Origin: an uncultured Pseudomonadota bacterium
GTDB taxonomy: Bacteria > Pseudomonadota > Gammaproteobacteria > Steroidobacterales > Steroidobacteraceae
DNA length: 64,000 nucleotides
NCBI GenBank assembly: GCA_903884235.1
Contig: CAISEB010000009.1
Coordinates: 21,456-85,455 of the forward strand
Reading direction: 5' to 3'
A program made the position numbers and the translations under genes. Shown in pieces: positions 54,979 to 63,387 of the stretch. The notes under the pieces were generated by a model. That model ran no database searches, was not told the DNA's origin, and saw nothing but the letters and a program-made list of their open reading frames with translations. Position 1 is the first letter of the stretch. The number at the start of each line of letters is the position of its first letter.

Positions 54979-55206
54979 ATGAAGCGACTGCTGCTCGTTC
55001 CCGTCCTGCTCTCGTTCAGCGTGCCGGCACTGGCCCGCCTGCCCTGCGAGGACCTCAAGTCCACGATCGCCGCGGGCCTCGACGCCAAGCACATCACGGG
55101 CTACACGCTCGAGGTCGTCGCCAAGGGGGAGTCCAAGGACGCCAAGGTCGTCGGCACCTGCGACGGCGGCACCCGGGAAATCGTCTACAGGAAGGCCGGG
55201 AAGTAG
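54979..55206 (+). CDS. DUF1161 family periplasmic protein
   Basis: The 75-residue protein has a signal peptide (LLLVPVLLSFSVPALA) and a mature part with two cysteines: LPCEDLKSTIAAGLDAKHITGYTLEVV, then KVVGTCDGGTREIVYRK, which is the DUF1161 pattern. A near-perfect ribosome site AAGGAGGATCCC precedes the ATG. The family is small and periplasmic with unknown role; the two Cys may form a disulfide. It diverges from the DDN-like gene. Confidence 0.85.
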   Translation: MKRLLLVPVLLSFSVPALARLPCEDLKSTIAAGLDAKHITGYTLEVVAKGESKDAKVVGTCDGGTREIVYRKAGK

Positions 55207-55213
55207 CCCGGGC

Positions 55214-55453
55214 TCAGTCGTCGGCCCGCCGGCGCAGCAGCTGCGCGCCGGCGAGGTAGCCGATGCCGGTCCACAGCAGGAACCCGCCGGCGACCAGCAG
55301 CCAGTAGGCGGCGGGCGTGTCGAATGCACCGGACGTGCTCGCGAGGATGGCGAGCGGCATCGCCAGCGCCTGCACGCCCGTGGCCCAGGCCGGCGCGCCG
55401 TGCAGGCCGGTGCCCACCGCGCACACCCCCGCGAACGTCACGCCCGTGGCCAC
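55214..55453 (-). CDS. Small membrane protein, unrecognised
   Basis: The frame encodes about 79 residues with two or three hydrophobic segments (VTFAGVCAVGTGL, VQALAMPLAILAST, YWLLVAGGFLLWTGIGYLAGAQLL). GTG at 55453 is the only standard start. In-frame codons further upstream (SIERLIKLAVALL) also look coding, so the real start may be a rarer codon near 55498. It lies 78 bp after the DUF6940 gene. No family was recognised. Confidence 0.5.
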   Translation of the reverse strand: MATGVTFAGVCAVGTGLHGAPAWATGVQALAMPLAILASTSGAFDTPAAYWLLVAGGFLLWTGIGYLAGAQLLRRRADD

Positions 55454-55531
55454 GAGCAGCGCGACCGCGAGCTTGATCAGTCGTTCGATGGAAACCAGTG
55501 TCGGTCCTCGTGCGCGTCCGGTGGCCGTCGC

Positions 55532-56119
55532 TCAGTCCGCGGCGACGTACGGTCGGTGCACATAGTACTTCGGTGCGTCGTCGATCCGCACGTGCAGCCA
55601 ACCGACGCCCGCTCCGGCCGTGCTGATCCACTGGCGCCGCGGCGACAGGCGTCGCGTCGCGGTCGCGGCGAGGCAGCGCCACAGCGCGTGGATCTGCGCG
55701 GGCGGTGCCGAGCGCACGAAGCGCGCCAGGTGGACGTAGGTCACGAGCGTGGCGATGCCTCGCGGCACGACCAGCGTCGCGGTGTGCGAGAGGTTGTCGG
55801 TGGCGATGACATCCGGCGCGTCGGGTCCGGCGAAGTAGGCCGCGAACGGGCCGGGATCGGGCGCGCGCTCGAGGCGTGGATCGTCGACCATCACGAACTC
55901 GAACGGCCTGCTCGCGGTTGCGGTCGAGATCGACGGCAGTTCCCAGCGGAACGCAGCGTACGGCGCGCTCGCCAGCAGCCCCGTGAGGTACTCCCGGAAC
56001 GGCCGCTCGTGTTCGAGGTGGGCGAGCGCGTCTACGAACGTCAGCGGCTCGCCGTCGACGGCGATCGCGACATGGGTCGTGCGGCCGTCCTGCGTCGTCG
56101 TCGTGTCGAAGTTCCACAT
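55532..56119 (-). CDS. DUF6940 family protein
   Basis: The 195-residue protein has MWNFDTTTTQDGRTTHVAIAVDGEPLTFVDAL, FREYLTGLLASAPYAAFRWELPSIS, RPFEFVMVDDPRLER, VHLARFVRSAPPAQIHALWRCLA and the end STAGAGVGWLHVRIDDAPKYYVHRPY, which matches my recollection of DUF6940. It is cytoplasmic, without a signal or membrane segment. The function is unknown. The ATG at 56119 has CAGG just upstream. Confidence 0.75.
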   Translation of the reverse strand: MWNFDTTTTQDGRTTHVAIAVDGEPLTFVDALAHLEHERPFREYLTGLLASAPYAAFRWELPSISTATASRPFEFVMVDDPRLERAPDPGPFAAYFAGPDAPDVIATDNLSHTATLVVPRGIATLVTYVHLARFVRSAPPAQIHALWRCLAATATRRLSPRRQWISTAGAGVGWLHVRIDDAPKYYVHRPYVAAD

Positions 56120-56267
56120 CCTGTCGTGAGTGTACCGGTTGCGCCACGGCGGGCAGCGACGGTTTGCACGGACACGTGCGGCGCGGACGTGGCGAGCGTC
56201 GCGAGCTCGCGTCGGAGCCCGGCGATGTCGTCAGCGAGGAGCTCGCCGACGTCGCCCGCGAAGGGGG

Positions 56268-56750
56268 TCACGTGGACTCCACCGCCGGCGCGGACGGGCG
56301 TGCTGCAGGCGACCCGGAGGCCGGGTCGAGCTCGTGGCCGACGATGGCGGGAGGTCCGCCATCGGACGTGGCGATGGTGATCCGCTCCATCATGCGGCAC
56401 GACGCGTAGGCGACGGTGTACTGCAGCGTCGCGGTCGAGCCCGACACGGTGCCGACGCGACTCGTGACCTGCCAGCCTGCAAGCGAGTGGGTCGTGGGCT
56501 TCCCGCAGCGCGCGCGGACCCCGCGCAGCGTGGCCGTCCAGCGTTCGCGAGGGGTCACGGCGTAGAACGACGCCGCATACAACGGCAGCACGTCCTCGAC
56601 CTCCCCGCCCGCGAGCGCGGCGAAGTACCGGTCCGCGTACGCCGTCGCGGCCGCCTTCTGCATCGCGACGCCGCCGCATCCACCGAGCGATGCGAACAGG
56701 ACGGATGCGGCGACGAGGACGCCGGCGTACGGCCGGCGCCGATCAGTCAT
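56268..56750 (-). CDS. Putative lipoprotein, unrecognised
   Basis: The 160-residue protein has a lipoprotein signal (YAGVLVAASVLFASLGGC, lipobox LGGC). The mature domain starts with a helix (AATAYADRYFAALAGGEVEDVLPLYAASFYA) and then alternates beta strands (TATLQYTVAYASCRMMERITIAT), in the style of NTF2/DUF4864-like folds. It ends in a Pro/Ala-rich tail. The start overlaps the end of the upstream membrane-protein gene by 8 bp. Function unknown. Confidence 0.65.
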   Translation of the reverse strand: MTDRRRPYAGVLVAASVLFASLGGCGGVAMQKAAATAYADRYFAALAGGEVEDVLPLYAASFYAVTPRERWTATLRGVRARCGKPTTHSLAGWQVTSRVGTVSGSTATLQYTVAYASCRMMERITIATSDGGPPAIVGHELDPASGSPAARPSAPAVEST

Positions 56751-56988
56751 CGCCCCACCGCCACCTCGGTGGCTCGCCCTTGGCGAGGCAGACGGCGACC
56801 ATGACGAGGACCATCGCGCCGGTGAAGGCGGCGAACGCCAGCGGACGGCGCGGCGCCAGCATCAGGCTGCCGACGAAGACCGTCGCGACCCAGGCGATCG
56901 TCACGAGCCATCCCTGCCACGTCACGGGAGGACCCCATCCCCAGCCGTAGCGCTTGGCCGGAAACCAGTATCGCGGTGCTTCGTTCAT
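56743..56988 (-). CDS. Small two-helix membrane protein, unrecognised
   Basis: The 81-residue protein begins MNEAPRYWFPAKRYGWGWGPPVTWQGW and has two hydrophobic helices (LVTIAWVATVFVGSLML and LAFAAFTGAMVLVMVAVCLA), then a charged tail PPRWRWGDD. The tryptophan- and glycine-rich N-terminus occurs in many small proteobacterial inner-membrane proteins of unknown function. It overlaps the lipoprotein gene by 8 bp, so the two are probably co-translated. Confidence 0.7.
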   Translation of the reverse strand: MNEAPRYWFPAKRYGWGWGPPVTWQGWLVTIAWVATVFVGSLMLAPRRPLAFAAFTGAMVLVMVAVCLAKGEPPRWRWGDD

Positions 56989-57047
56989 GTGGCCGTGCTC
57001 CCCCTGCAGTCAGACCCGTGTTCGGGCGGCGTCTCGAGCCCTGGCGC

Positions 57048-57230
57048 CTACGATTGCGTCGGCGAGTTCGGCGAGGGCTTCCTCGCGGAGCGAAGGCGAT
57101 AGAACGTCAGCGCCACGCCGACGGCCAGCAACACGACGGCCATCAGGTTATCGCCGCGTTCGAACGCGCGGTACGCCATGACGCACCAGAATACGGCCAG
57201 GATGATCGTCACTGGGGTGGGCATGTCCAT
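57048..57230 (-). CDS. Small membrane protein, unrecognised
   Basis: From ATG 57230, preceded by CAGGAGCA, the 60-residue protein MDMPTPVTIILAVFWCVMAYRAFERGDNLMAVVLLAVGVALTF has two short hydrophobic stretches and a basic tail (RLRSARKPSPN). An open frame reaches further upstream, but this start has the ribosome site. No family recognised. Confidence 0.55.
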   Translation of the reverse strand: MDMPTPVTIILAVFWCVMAYRAFERGDNLMAVVLLAVGVALTFYRLRSARKPSPNSPTQS

Positions 57231-57331
57231 TGCTCCTGTGCGGGTGATCAAGATCCGATGGGTGCGCGAGCCGGCCTGTGCGGGGACATCCTCGCGGGCG
57301 TTCCACATGCGGCGCCGTGGGCCTTGGCACT

Positions 57332-58009
57332 CTACCGGGGCGCCGCCGCCGGGGCGGGCGCGGGCGCCTGGACGGCCACATCATCGGGTGGCGGCGCGTG
57401 CTTCTCGACGACCTTCACGTCGCCGCGCTCGAGATCCCGGCGCAGGTCGTTGGCGGTGGCATCGTCCGGGTTGGTCTTGGCGTAGGCCGTGAGTTCATCG
57501 AGCGCATGGGCCTTGTCGTCGAGGCTCAGGTACACGATCGCGGCCATGTAACGGGCATCCGGCATGCCGAGGCGCGCCGCCTTCTTCAGGTACGGGATGC
57601 TCTTCGCCCGCAGCGTCGCCGTTCCTGCGAGGAACGCACCATAGTAGTAGTTCCCGGCCTGGCTCTCCGGGCGAAACGTCAGGAAGCGCTCGTAGTCGGC
57701 GATCGCCTTTTCCGCGCAGCCCGGGACGTCGAGGTTATGCCCCATCGCATTCGCGAAGGCCGCTCGCAGCAGGACGTCGGGTTCGTCGGGATACTGCGCG
57801 GATGCCGCGTCCAGCGTCACCAGCAGGGTCTTCAGCTGCTGCTCGATGGTGGCGCGCTCGGACGGCGACGAGAACCGAAGCGGGAACTGCTGCGCGTGCG
57901 CCGCGATAGCCGACAGGGCCGTGTCGATGTCCGGCAGGGTAAATTGCACCTCGGATGCCCGGCACGGGGTCGACGCAATCAGGGCGAGAACGACGATCAG
58001 GCGGCGCAT
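57332..58009 (-). CDS. Secreted TPR/Sel1-like protein, unrecognised
   Basis: The 225-residue protein has a signal peptide (MRRLIVVLALIASTPCRA) and helical repeats. These include LLRAAFANAMGHNLDVPGCAEKAIADYERFLTF, AGNYYYGAFLAGTATLRAKSIPYLKKAARLGMPDARYMAAIVYLSLDDKAHALDELTAYAKTNPDDATANDLRRDL, which read as TPR-type units. It has a Pro/Ala-rich end. It is probably a periplasmic protein-interaction module with unknown partner. Confidence 0.7.
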   Translation of the reverse strand: MRRLIVVLALIASTPCRASEVQFTLPDIDTALSAIAAHAQQFPLRFSSPSERATIEQQLKTLLVTLDAASAQYPDEPDVLLRAAFANAMGHNLDVPGCAEKAIADYERFLTFRPESQAGNYYYGAFLAGTATLRAKSIPYLKKAARLGMPDARYMAAIVYLSLDDKAHALDELTAYAKTNPDDATANDLRRDLERGDVKVVEKHAPPPDDVAVQAPAPAPAAAPR

Positions 58010-58099
58010 GCGATTCCTTGGGTATCCAACGCGGGGCCTGGCGGGCGCGTGCCGCGCGTCGTACATGACCTGCGCGGTCCAAGCCCGTGCCCGGGTTCC

Positions 58100-58321
58100 T
58101 CAGCGATTGACTGCGACGACCCAGCTGCACAGGCCGACGGTCAGCAGGTAGCTGGCCGCGAGGACCCATCGCGATCGCCGCAGCCAGGACGCGAGGAAGC
58201 CGACGGCGAACATCCCGACGACGAGGAGCTGCCACCCTTCGGTGACGTGCATCGAGAGGTAGAGCAAGAGCAGCGTGCTCGGGAACGCCGTGGCGACCAG
58301 CAGGGGCGATGGGCGAATCAT
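58100..58321 (-). CDS. Small membrane protein, unrecognised
   Basis: The 73-residue protein MIRPSPLLVATAFPSTLLLLYLSMHVTEGWQ has three hydrophobic segments (about residues 6-22, 32-46 and 53-70) and no recognised family. The frame is open further upstream, but the hydrophobic protein begins at this ATG. It lies 90 bp before the TPR-like gene. Confidence 0.6.
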   Translation of the reverse strand: MIRPSPLLVATAFPSTLLLLYLSMHVTEGWQLLVVGMFAVGFLASWLRRSRWVLAASYLLTVGLCSWVVAVNR

Positions 58322-58484
58322 GCACGTGCCTCCAGCGAGATCCCTGCACCGGGCTCGGGCGAACGAGCGCGGCGGCAGGTGCAGGTCCGGCCAGCATACT
58401 CGCCCGCCCGGGCGAGTCGAGCGGCTGCAGGAATTGCAGGATTTGGCATTTGCCGATGACCGTCCGGGCCGGTCGGCGCCGGCG

Positions 58485-58832
58485 CTACGGCATGGCCGCG
58501 CCGACCGTCGCGCGCACCGGAATGCCGCTCGGGTCGAAGTCGTCGAGACAGTAGACATTCACGCCATAGTAGTCGGGCGTGATTCGCTTGCGGTGAAACG
58601 GATAGATCCCGCAGACGCGGCAAAAATAGTGGCGCGCGGTGTGCGTGTGAAATTGGTACTCCGACAGGGCGGCACTCCCCGCCGCAAGCCTGAACGCGGA
58701 CTCGTGCACCTTCACCATCAGGGCATTCTTCCGCCGGCAGATCGAGCAGTCGCATGTCGTCAGTTCCGGGAAGTCCGTCTGGATCTCGAAACGGACCGCG
58801 CCGCAATGGCAGGCGCCGTGATACGTACCCAT
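58485..58832 (-). CDS. GFA family protein (glutathione-dependent formaldehyde-activating-like, zinc-binding)
   Basis: The roughly 115-residue protein has the GFA/CENP-V zinc pattern: YHGACHCGAVRFEI, TTCDCSICRRKNALMVKV, RHYFCRVCGIYPFHRKR. GFA proteins bind zinc through these cysteines. Members include the Paracoccus S-(hydroxymethyl)glutathione synthase, but most have no proven activity. A GTG five codons upstream (58847), with GAGGG before it, is an alternative start. It lies 111 bp after the VOC gene on the same strand. Confidence 0.88.
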   Translation of the reverse strand: MGTYHGACHCGAVRFEIQTDFPELTTCDCSICRRKNALMVKVHESAFRLAAGSAALSEYQFHTHTARHYFCRVCGIYPFHRKRITPDYYGVNVYCLDDFDPSGIPVRATVGAAMP

Positions 58833-58943
58833 CTGGCGAGGCGTCACGGACCCTCGCTATGCCGGACCCTGGCGGCAGCGGCCCGGCAAGCAGGTGACGT
58901 CGCACGGCGCGTCATGGCTCGCGGCCCGACCCCGCCGTCATGG

Positions 58944-59330
58944 TCATTGCCCAACCGGAGGCTCCCAGAGCTCGACCTTGTTCCCCTCGGGATCGATGAC
59001 CCAGGCGAACTTGCCGTACTCCGAGTCGTCGACCCGCTCGAGCACGTTGCAGCCTTCCTCCTTCAGCACCTTGACCAGGGCGTGGAGGTCGTCCACCCGA
59101 TAGTTGACGATGAAGGCAGCGGCGCCCGGGGCGAATTGGTCACTGCCTTCCGACGCGATGGACCAGACCGTGGTCCCGCCCACCGGCTTGCCCTCGGTGT
59201 CCGTCCACGAAAATGCCGCACCGCCCCAGGGGGTGACGTCGATCCCGAGGTGCCGCTGGTACCACGCCCGCAATGCCGGGGCGTCCCGGGCCTTGAAGAA
59301 GATGCCGCCGATGCCGGTGACTCGCTTCAT
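58944..59330 (-). CDS. VOC family (glyoxalase/bleomycin resistance-like) protein
   Basis: The 128-residue protein MKRVTGIGGIFFKARDAPALRAWYQRHLGI has paired VOC beta-alpha-beta-beta-beta modules, ending with FAWVIDPEGNKVELWEPP, the common C-terminal glyoxalase motif including a metal-ligand glutamate. Substrate unknown. The ATG at 59330 follows GAGGAATCAC. Confidence 0.88.
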   Translation of the reverse strand: MKRVTGIGGIFFKARDAPALRAWYQRHLGIDVTPWGGAAFSWTDTEGKPVGGTTVWSIASEGSDQFAPGAAAFIVNYRVDDLHALVKVLKEEGCNVLERVDDSEYGKFAWVIDPEGNKVELWEPPVGQ

Positions 59331-59430
59331 GTGATTCCTCCGCGTCGAGGTGGCAGGGGATCCTGGGCGGTGGCTCAACTCCGGGCGTAGCGGCCGCACA
59401 GCGCGGCCCTGCCGCAGCGCAGTCGACCGG

Positions 59431-59798
59431 TCAAGGGCTGCCCGACGCGCTGGCCGGTCTCGACGATTCGAGCTTCGCGTAGAGCAGGCGCGGCGGGCTT
59501 TCAAAATACTTCAGGAGCGCTGCACAAAGCCACCCCTCCAGCCCGAGCGCCTCGCTGCGGTACCAGTTGCCACCGAGGTCCTCGCGCAGCCACCTCAGGC
59601 TCGCCGTGTACCCGGGAAACGGTGCAGCGAAAAACAGCAGGCGGAACCCTTTCCCGCGTCCGGAATCGCCGCCGTCAACCTGTCCAGGATGACGTCGGCG
59701 CCGGCGACGAAGGGCTCCTGCACCAACCCCACCGCCGGATCGTCGAAAACCCAGAAGCCGCGGTACTTGGACGGGAAAATTGCGACCAGGGCGTTCAC
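59431..59798 (-). pseudogene. DUF6717 family protein, apparent -1 frameshift
   Basis: From GTG 59798 (GGGAGG upstream) the first frame reads VNALVAIFPSKYRGFWVFDDPAVGLVQEPFVAGADVILDRL to AAIPDAG. The family continuation, FRLLFFAAPFPGYTASLRWL then NWYRSEALGLEGWLCAALLKYFESPPRLLYAKLE, follows in a different frame and stops at 59431. The switch occurs at a CCC/GGG run near 59653-59655, where one missing G would explain it. Restored length is 122 residues, normal for DUF6717 (function unknown). Either a sequencing/assembly gap or a genuine single-base loss. Confidence 0.65.
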
Positions 59799-59892
59799 GG
59801 AACGTCTACCTCCCGGCTGCGGGGCCGCGTTCGGGGACCGAATCCCGCACCGTGTATCCAGATCGATCCACTGCGGCCCGGGCGACACTTCG

Positions 59893-60414
59893 CTAGTGCC
59901 GGAAGGCCCGCGCGATCGCGACCAGTTCCGTGAGTTCCTTGAAGAATGGGCGCGACGCGGTGATGTCGAACCCGCCCGCATCGAGCCGGGCGAGGAACGT
60001 GGTGCACGCGGCCCGCTTGTCCGGGACCGAGAGCATATCTTGGGCCACCGCAGCCCCCTGCCCTTGTACGGAGCTCGAGAATTCGTTCATCGCCGCGGCG
60101 GCGAAATCCTTGCCCCGCGTGCGCTCGTAGTACGACATGACGTTGCCGGCGTACAGCGTCGAGGCTTCGTAGTACTCGCCGTTGCGACCTTCCCAGCCCG
60201 CGACGACCTCCTTCGGGAACGACTCGGCCTTCGACAGTGGGCCGGCGCAATCCCGTCCCATCCGTCCCACCATGAAGTGCAGCGTCGAGATGAAGGCGGC
60301 TGCGGCATTGTGCGGCTCGGTGTAGATCGTCGCCTCCGTGAACTCGGCCGACGCCAGCGTGGAGCCGGCTGACAGCGCAAGGACGACGAGGCCTGCCGCG
60401 TTGCGTATTTTCAT
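59893..60414 (-). CDS. Secreted protein, unrecognised
   Basis: The 173-residue protein has a signal peptide (MKIRNAAGLVVLALSAGSTLASA), then EFTEATIYTEPHNAAAAFISTLHFMVGRMGRDCAGPL, AGWEGRNGEYYEASTLYAGNVMSYYERTRGKDFAAAAMNEFSSSVQGQG and a helical end. Two cysteines (in RDCAGPL and RAACTTF) could form a disulfide. It is predicted to be mainly helical and periplasmic, with no recognised family. The open frame before this ATG has no supporting signal. Confidence 0.65.
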   Translation of the reverse strand: MKIRNAAGLVVLALSAGSTLASAEFTEATIYTEPHNAAAAFISTLHFMVGRMGRDCAGPLSKAESFPKEVVAGWEGRNGEYYEASTLYAGNVMSYYERTRGKDFAAAAMNEFSSSVQGQGAAVAQDMLSVPDKRAACTTFLARLDAGGFDITASRPFFKELTELVAIARAFRH

Positions 60415-60476
60415 CCTGCACTTGCCTCCGGGTTGAGCGCCCGCCTGCGGCGGGCAAGGACCCTGTCGTCTGTCGT

Positions 60477-61067
60477 TCACGGCTCGCTGCGGGGCTTGCT
60501 GGACGAGGATCCCGGATCCGCAGCCGGCCATTTGTACGCCGAACACAGCGGCATCTTCTCGAGCAGCCGCCTCTGGGCTTCGTAGAATTCGCTGGCCTTC
60601 GCGAAGCTCCTGCGACCGTCGTTCAGCCGATCGTATTCGACCCACCACTTCTGGACGGGACCCAGCATCCAGGCGCCATTGATTCTGGAGAAGAGCAGTC
60701 CTTTCGCTTCCGCGGCCGTGGAGGCGACGACCCAGACCTGATCCGTGCAATTCGGACCGTCCTCGCAGGCGCAGCCGGTACTGACGGGCCCGATGTTCAC
60801 CAGTGCCCGGGGCAGCACTTGCGCTGCGGCGGCTTGAAGTTCCCGTATCTCGATGTCGTTGATGTTGAGTTCCCGCACGTGTCCGGACGGTTGTCTCGGC
60901 CGGATTCGACGAGCCTGGTCCAGGAGCTTCCACGTGCGCAGATACTCCGTGTTGGTCTCGGCGCGCGTGCTGGTCGCGCCGATCATCGCGGACGCGGCGA
61001 GGATCGCCGCGGCCCAGACGGCGTAGGAGCCGAATCGGCGTGGTTCGGGTTGCGACCGCAGGGTCAT
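60477..61067 (-). CDS. Membrane-anchored or exported protein, unrecognised
   Basis: From ATG 61067 (AAGGG upstream) the 196-residue protein has one hydrophobic segment (YAVWAAAILAASAMIGATST), then a soluble domain with VLPRALVNIGPVSTGCACEDGPNCTDQVWVVA, where three cysteines cluster (CACEDGPNC), and SRINGAWMLGPVQKWWVEYDRL. No family recognised. The Cys cluster may bind metal or form a disulfide. Confidence 0.6.
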   Translation of the reverse strand: MTLRSQPEPRRFGSYAVWAAAILAASAMIGATSTRAETNTEYLRTWKLLDQARRIRPRQPSGHVRELNINDIEIRELQAAAAQVLPRALVNIGPVSTGCACEDGPNCTDQVWVVASTAAEAKGLLFSRINGAWMLGPVQKWWVEYDRLNDGRRSFAKASEFYEAQRRLLEKMPLCSAYKWPAADPGSSSSKPRSEP

Positions 61068-61188
61068 GCCGAAATACCCTTCGGGCAGCGGCGCCCGACT
61101 CAGGGTAGGGAAGCCTCGATCGGCGGCCCTGGTCGACAGCGGCGGCCCGTTCACGGCCTGCTCGAATCGGTGTGCGGCTGCATCGCGG

Positions 61189-61500
61189 CTACACCTTCGG
61201 TCCGATACGCCATCGACGGACCCCACAATATACCCCGCGAATGGCCACGAACAGGGTGAGCCACAACGCCGAATTCGCCACGGCGGCGAAGCAGATCCCG
61301 GCCGCCGAGGACGGTCCCGTCGTGAATGCGCCACCGAGCGCGAACCACCAGATGGCGGTGCCAGGCTGGGCGAAGACCCAGAGGGGGTCGCGCAGAACCG
61401 AGGGCAGCGGCCAGGTCGAGGCGATGACGGTCAACGCGAGCGTGCTCAGGGCGAGCAGCACCGCCACGAGGATCGAACACCCAAGACGCGCCGTGTTCAT
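61189..61500 (-). CDS. Small membrane protein, unrecognised
   Basis: The 103-residue protein MNTARLGCSILVAVLLALSTLALTVIAST has about three hydrophobic segments and a basic end (GVRRWRIGPKV). Its ATG overlaps the stop of the upstream gene as ATGA (61497-61500), which implies coupled translation of two membrane proteins. No family recognised. Confidence 0.6.
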   Translation of the reverse strand: MNTARLGCSILVAVLLALSTLALTVIASTWPLPSVLRDPLWVFAQPGTAIWWFALGGAFTTGPSSAAGICFAAVANSALWLTLFVAIRGVYCGVRRWRIGPKV

Positions 61501-62066
61501 TTCAAGTGCGACCTGACGTCGGCATGGAACCGGATTCGGCGGGGTCGGTCTGCGCGCGCGGGGCGCTCGCGGCCGTGATGGACCGCGCCGTCGACGCCCG
61601 ATTTCTCGTCGTGTCCGCCGACCGCAGGGCGCGGCGTCCGCATGTCGTCAGAACCGTGCGCGAGCGCCAGTGCAGCGAGGGCGAGCACGACACCGGAGCA
61701 CGAGGTAATGACATTGGTGCTGGCGCCTGGATCGACTCGACGCAGCGCCACGGTCACGTAGGTCGAGACGAAGCCGCGCGTGCATACAAGCGACGGAATC
61801 GCCCAGGAAGCCCAGGGCTCGCCACGGCTGAATGGCGCCACGAGCCAGGCGATTCCGGCCCCGAGCGCAAGCAGTCCTGCGCCCACCATCTTGAGCATTC
61901 CGAGCGTGACGAGCTGGTATCGCCGCGGAATGTCGCGCCAGTCGAGACCGACAAGTTGAGCGTGATAGGGCATGAATTCCCGCGCCAGAACGTATCGAAC
62001 ACTCCATGCGCCGGCGCCTGCGGCAACCGCGAGCAGGATGGCCGAGGCGACGGTGACGGCGTTCAC
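61497..62066 (-). CDS. Membrane protein, unrecognised
   Basis: From GTG 62066 the 189-residue protein has four hydrophobic helices in residues 1-138 (NAVTVASAILLAVAAGAGAW, LKMVGAGLLALGAGIAWLVAPF, LVCTRGFVSTYVTVALR, GVVLALAALALAHGS) and a conserved-looking motif AREFMPYHAQLVGLDW. The last 50 residues are charged and Arg/His-rich. They look unlike the rest, so a frame error there is possible. It overlaps the next gene by 4 bp. Confidence 0.6.
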   Translation of the reverse strand: MNAVTVASAILLAVAAGAGAWSVRYVLAREFMPYHAQLVGLDWRDIPRRYQLVTLGMLKMVGAGLLALGAGIAWLVAPFSRGEPWASWAIPSLVCTRGFVSTYVTVALRRVDPGASTNVITSCSGVVLALAALALAHGSDDMRTPRPAVGGHDEKSGVDGAVHHGRERPARADRPRRIRFHADVRSHLK

Positions 62067-62172
62067 GGCGACTGGTTCACGGGGCTACGTCAGGGTCGGG
62101 CCACCACGCCCGGCGCGCATCGCCCTCGGCAGTCCATCCATGCGGGCCCACGCCCGGTTTCGCGACACCGCG

Positions 62173-62877
62173 TCACTCACAGTCCCTCAACTGAATTTGG
62201 TACGGGATGTACAACGTCAGCGTGGCGACGTCGGAGCGCTTCCACGAGACGCGATTCGAAAGCCCGCTGAGCTCGATCTTGCAGCGAGCGCCGACGGCCG
62301 ATTGCAGCCGGCGCGCGTCTTCCGTGATCTTCGCGATGATGTCGTAGCGATACTTCTCGGGTGCGACCAGGCTGAGGCCGACGTCGTCCTTCGCACGAAT
62401 TTCGGTGCGCCCCGAAACGCGGGCGCCCTTGATGAAGCCCGCCAGCGTCGCGATGCCGGCGGTCACGTTGTCGTTGGTGCCGAGCGCCATCTTGACGTAG
62501 ATGTCCGTTGAGCTCGTGTCCGGACGCTTACCGAGCGAATTCAGCGGCACTTCGTACGATTTGTCCGTGATCGGAATCAGGAAATCGTCGCCATAGCTGA
62601 GCGCGATTCCAGGACGCTTCGTGGCATCCGCCACCATGTCCCGAATGGTCTGATGTAGTTCCTTCGCCCGCGCATCCGCTGCGCGCGTGTCGTTCGTGAG
62701 CTCGATGCGCTGCACCAGGAAGTCTGCGCGGTGTTCAAGGACAACCGCCGGGATGCGCGAATAGTCATCACCGCTCACGCGTTCGGCAGTGACCACGATT
62801 TCCTCAAGCTGTGCCCACGCAGGAACGGCGGCCAGCATTCCTACGACGAGCACCACGGTACGCACCGGACTGGGCAT
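62173..62877 (-). CDS. Secreted protein with TonB-receptor-like N-terminal motif, unrecognised
   Basis: The 234-residue protein has a signal peptide (VVLVVGMLAAVPAWA) followed directly by LEEIVVTAERVSGDDYSRIP. The EIVVTAER string is typical of the N-terminus of TonB-dependent receptors and of small secreted relatives. The rest is a mixed alpha/beta domain with YRYDIIAKITEDARRLQSAVGARCKIELSGL and a C-terminal strand LTLYIPYQIQLRDCE. It is far too short for a receptor barrel. GGAGTTCGACCC precedes the ATG. Function unknown. Confidence 0.65.
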   Translation of the reverse strand: MPSPVRTVVLVVGMLAAVPAWAQLEEIVVTAERVSGDDYSRIPAVVLEHRADFLVQRIELTNDTRAADARAKELHQTIRDMVADATKRPGIALSYGDDFLIPITDKSYEVPLNSLGKRPDTSSTDIYVKMALGTNDNVTAGIATLAGFIKGARVSGRTEIRAKDDVGLSLVAPEKYRYDIIAKITEDARRLQSAVGARCKIELSGLSNRVSWKRSDVATLTLYIPYQIQLRDCE

Positions 62878-62976
62878 GGGTCGAACTCCTCTACGCTTGG
62901 CTCGCGGTCGGGCGGCCGCGCGCCGCGGCCATCTGCCGGGATACTATATCGATGCCGGCCCGCGCCAGTCTTTGCC

Positions 62977-63224
62977 TTAGTTCCGTCCGGCGCAGCCCAG
63001 CGGGTTCGTTATACGCTCGCTCGACGCGGGGTGGCGCGACAGTTTTTCGGGCGGTCGGCGAGGCCGCGGCACCAGCTCGCCAGCGCAGTTGGGACAACGT
63101 CCGGCCAGCACGCCCCCCGCGCAGGTCGAGCGGAAGGTGCATTCGAACGAGCAGATGCGTTCGTGGAGGGACGTCGGCGGCAGGTCGCGGTCGCAACACT
63201 CGCAACTGGGTCCGCTTGTAGCAT
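62977..63224 (-). pseudogene. DUF1272 family protein, apparent -1 frameshift at the N-terminus
   Basis: The DUF1272 core PSCECCDRDLPPTSLHERICSFECTFRSTCAGGVLAGRCPNCAGELVPRPRRPPEKL is clear, with its zinc-binding cysteine pairs. The likely start, ATG 63224 with AGGAAACCG before it, is in another frame (MLQA), and one missing G near 63212-63213 would join it to the core, giving 82 residues. Alternatively an in-frame ATG further upstream (63279) makes an intact longer protein, but it lacks a ribosome site. Function unknown. Confidence 0.6.
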
Positions 63225-63387
63225 CGGTTTCCTGCTGGACGGCGGGGTTCCGGGTCTGGTCGCCACGAACGGCGGCCATCGTGAAGGGCGAATGGCCCAT
63301 GCCGGCCTGCTCCGATTCTTGCCGCGCCTGGCGCATGCGCACCCAACGCGTGCGCGACGTGGTGGGTCGCGACACCGATGCCACCGA

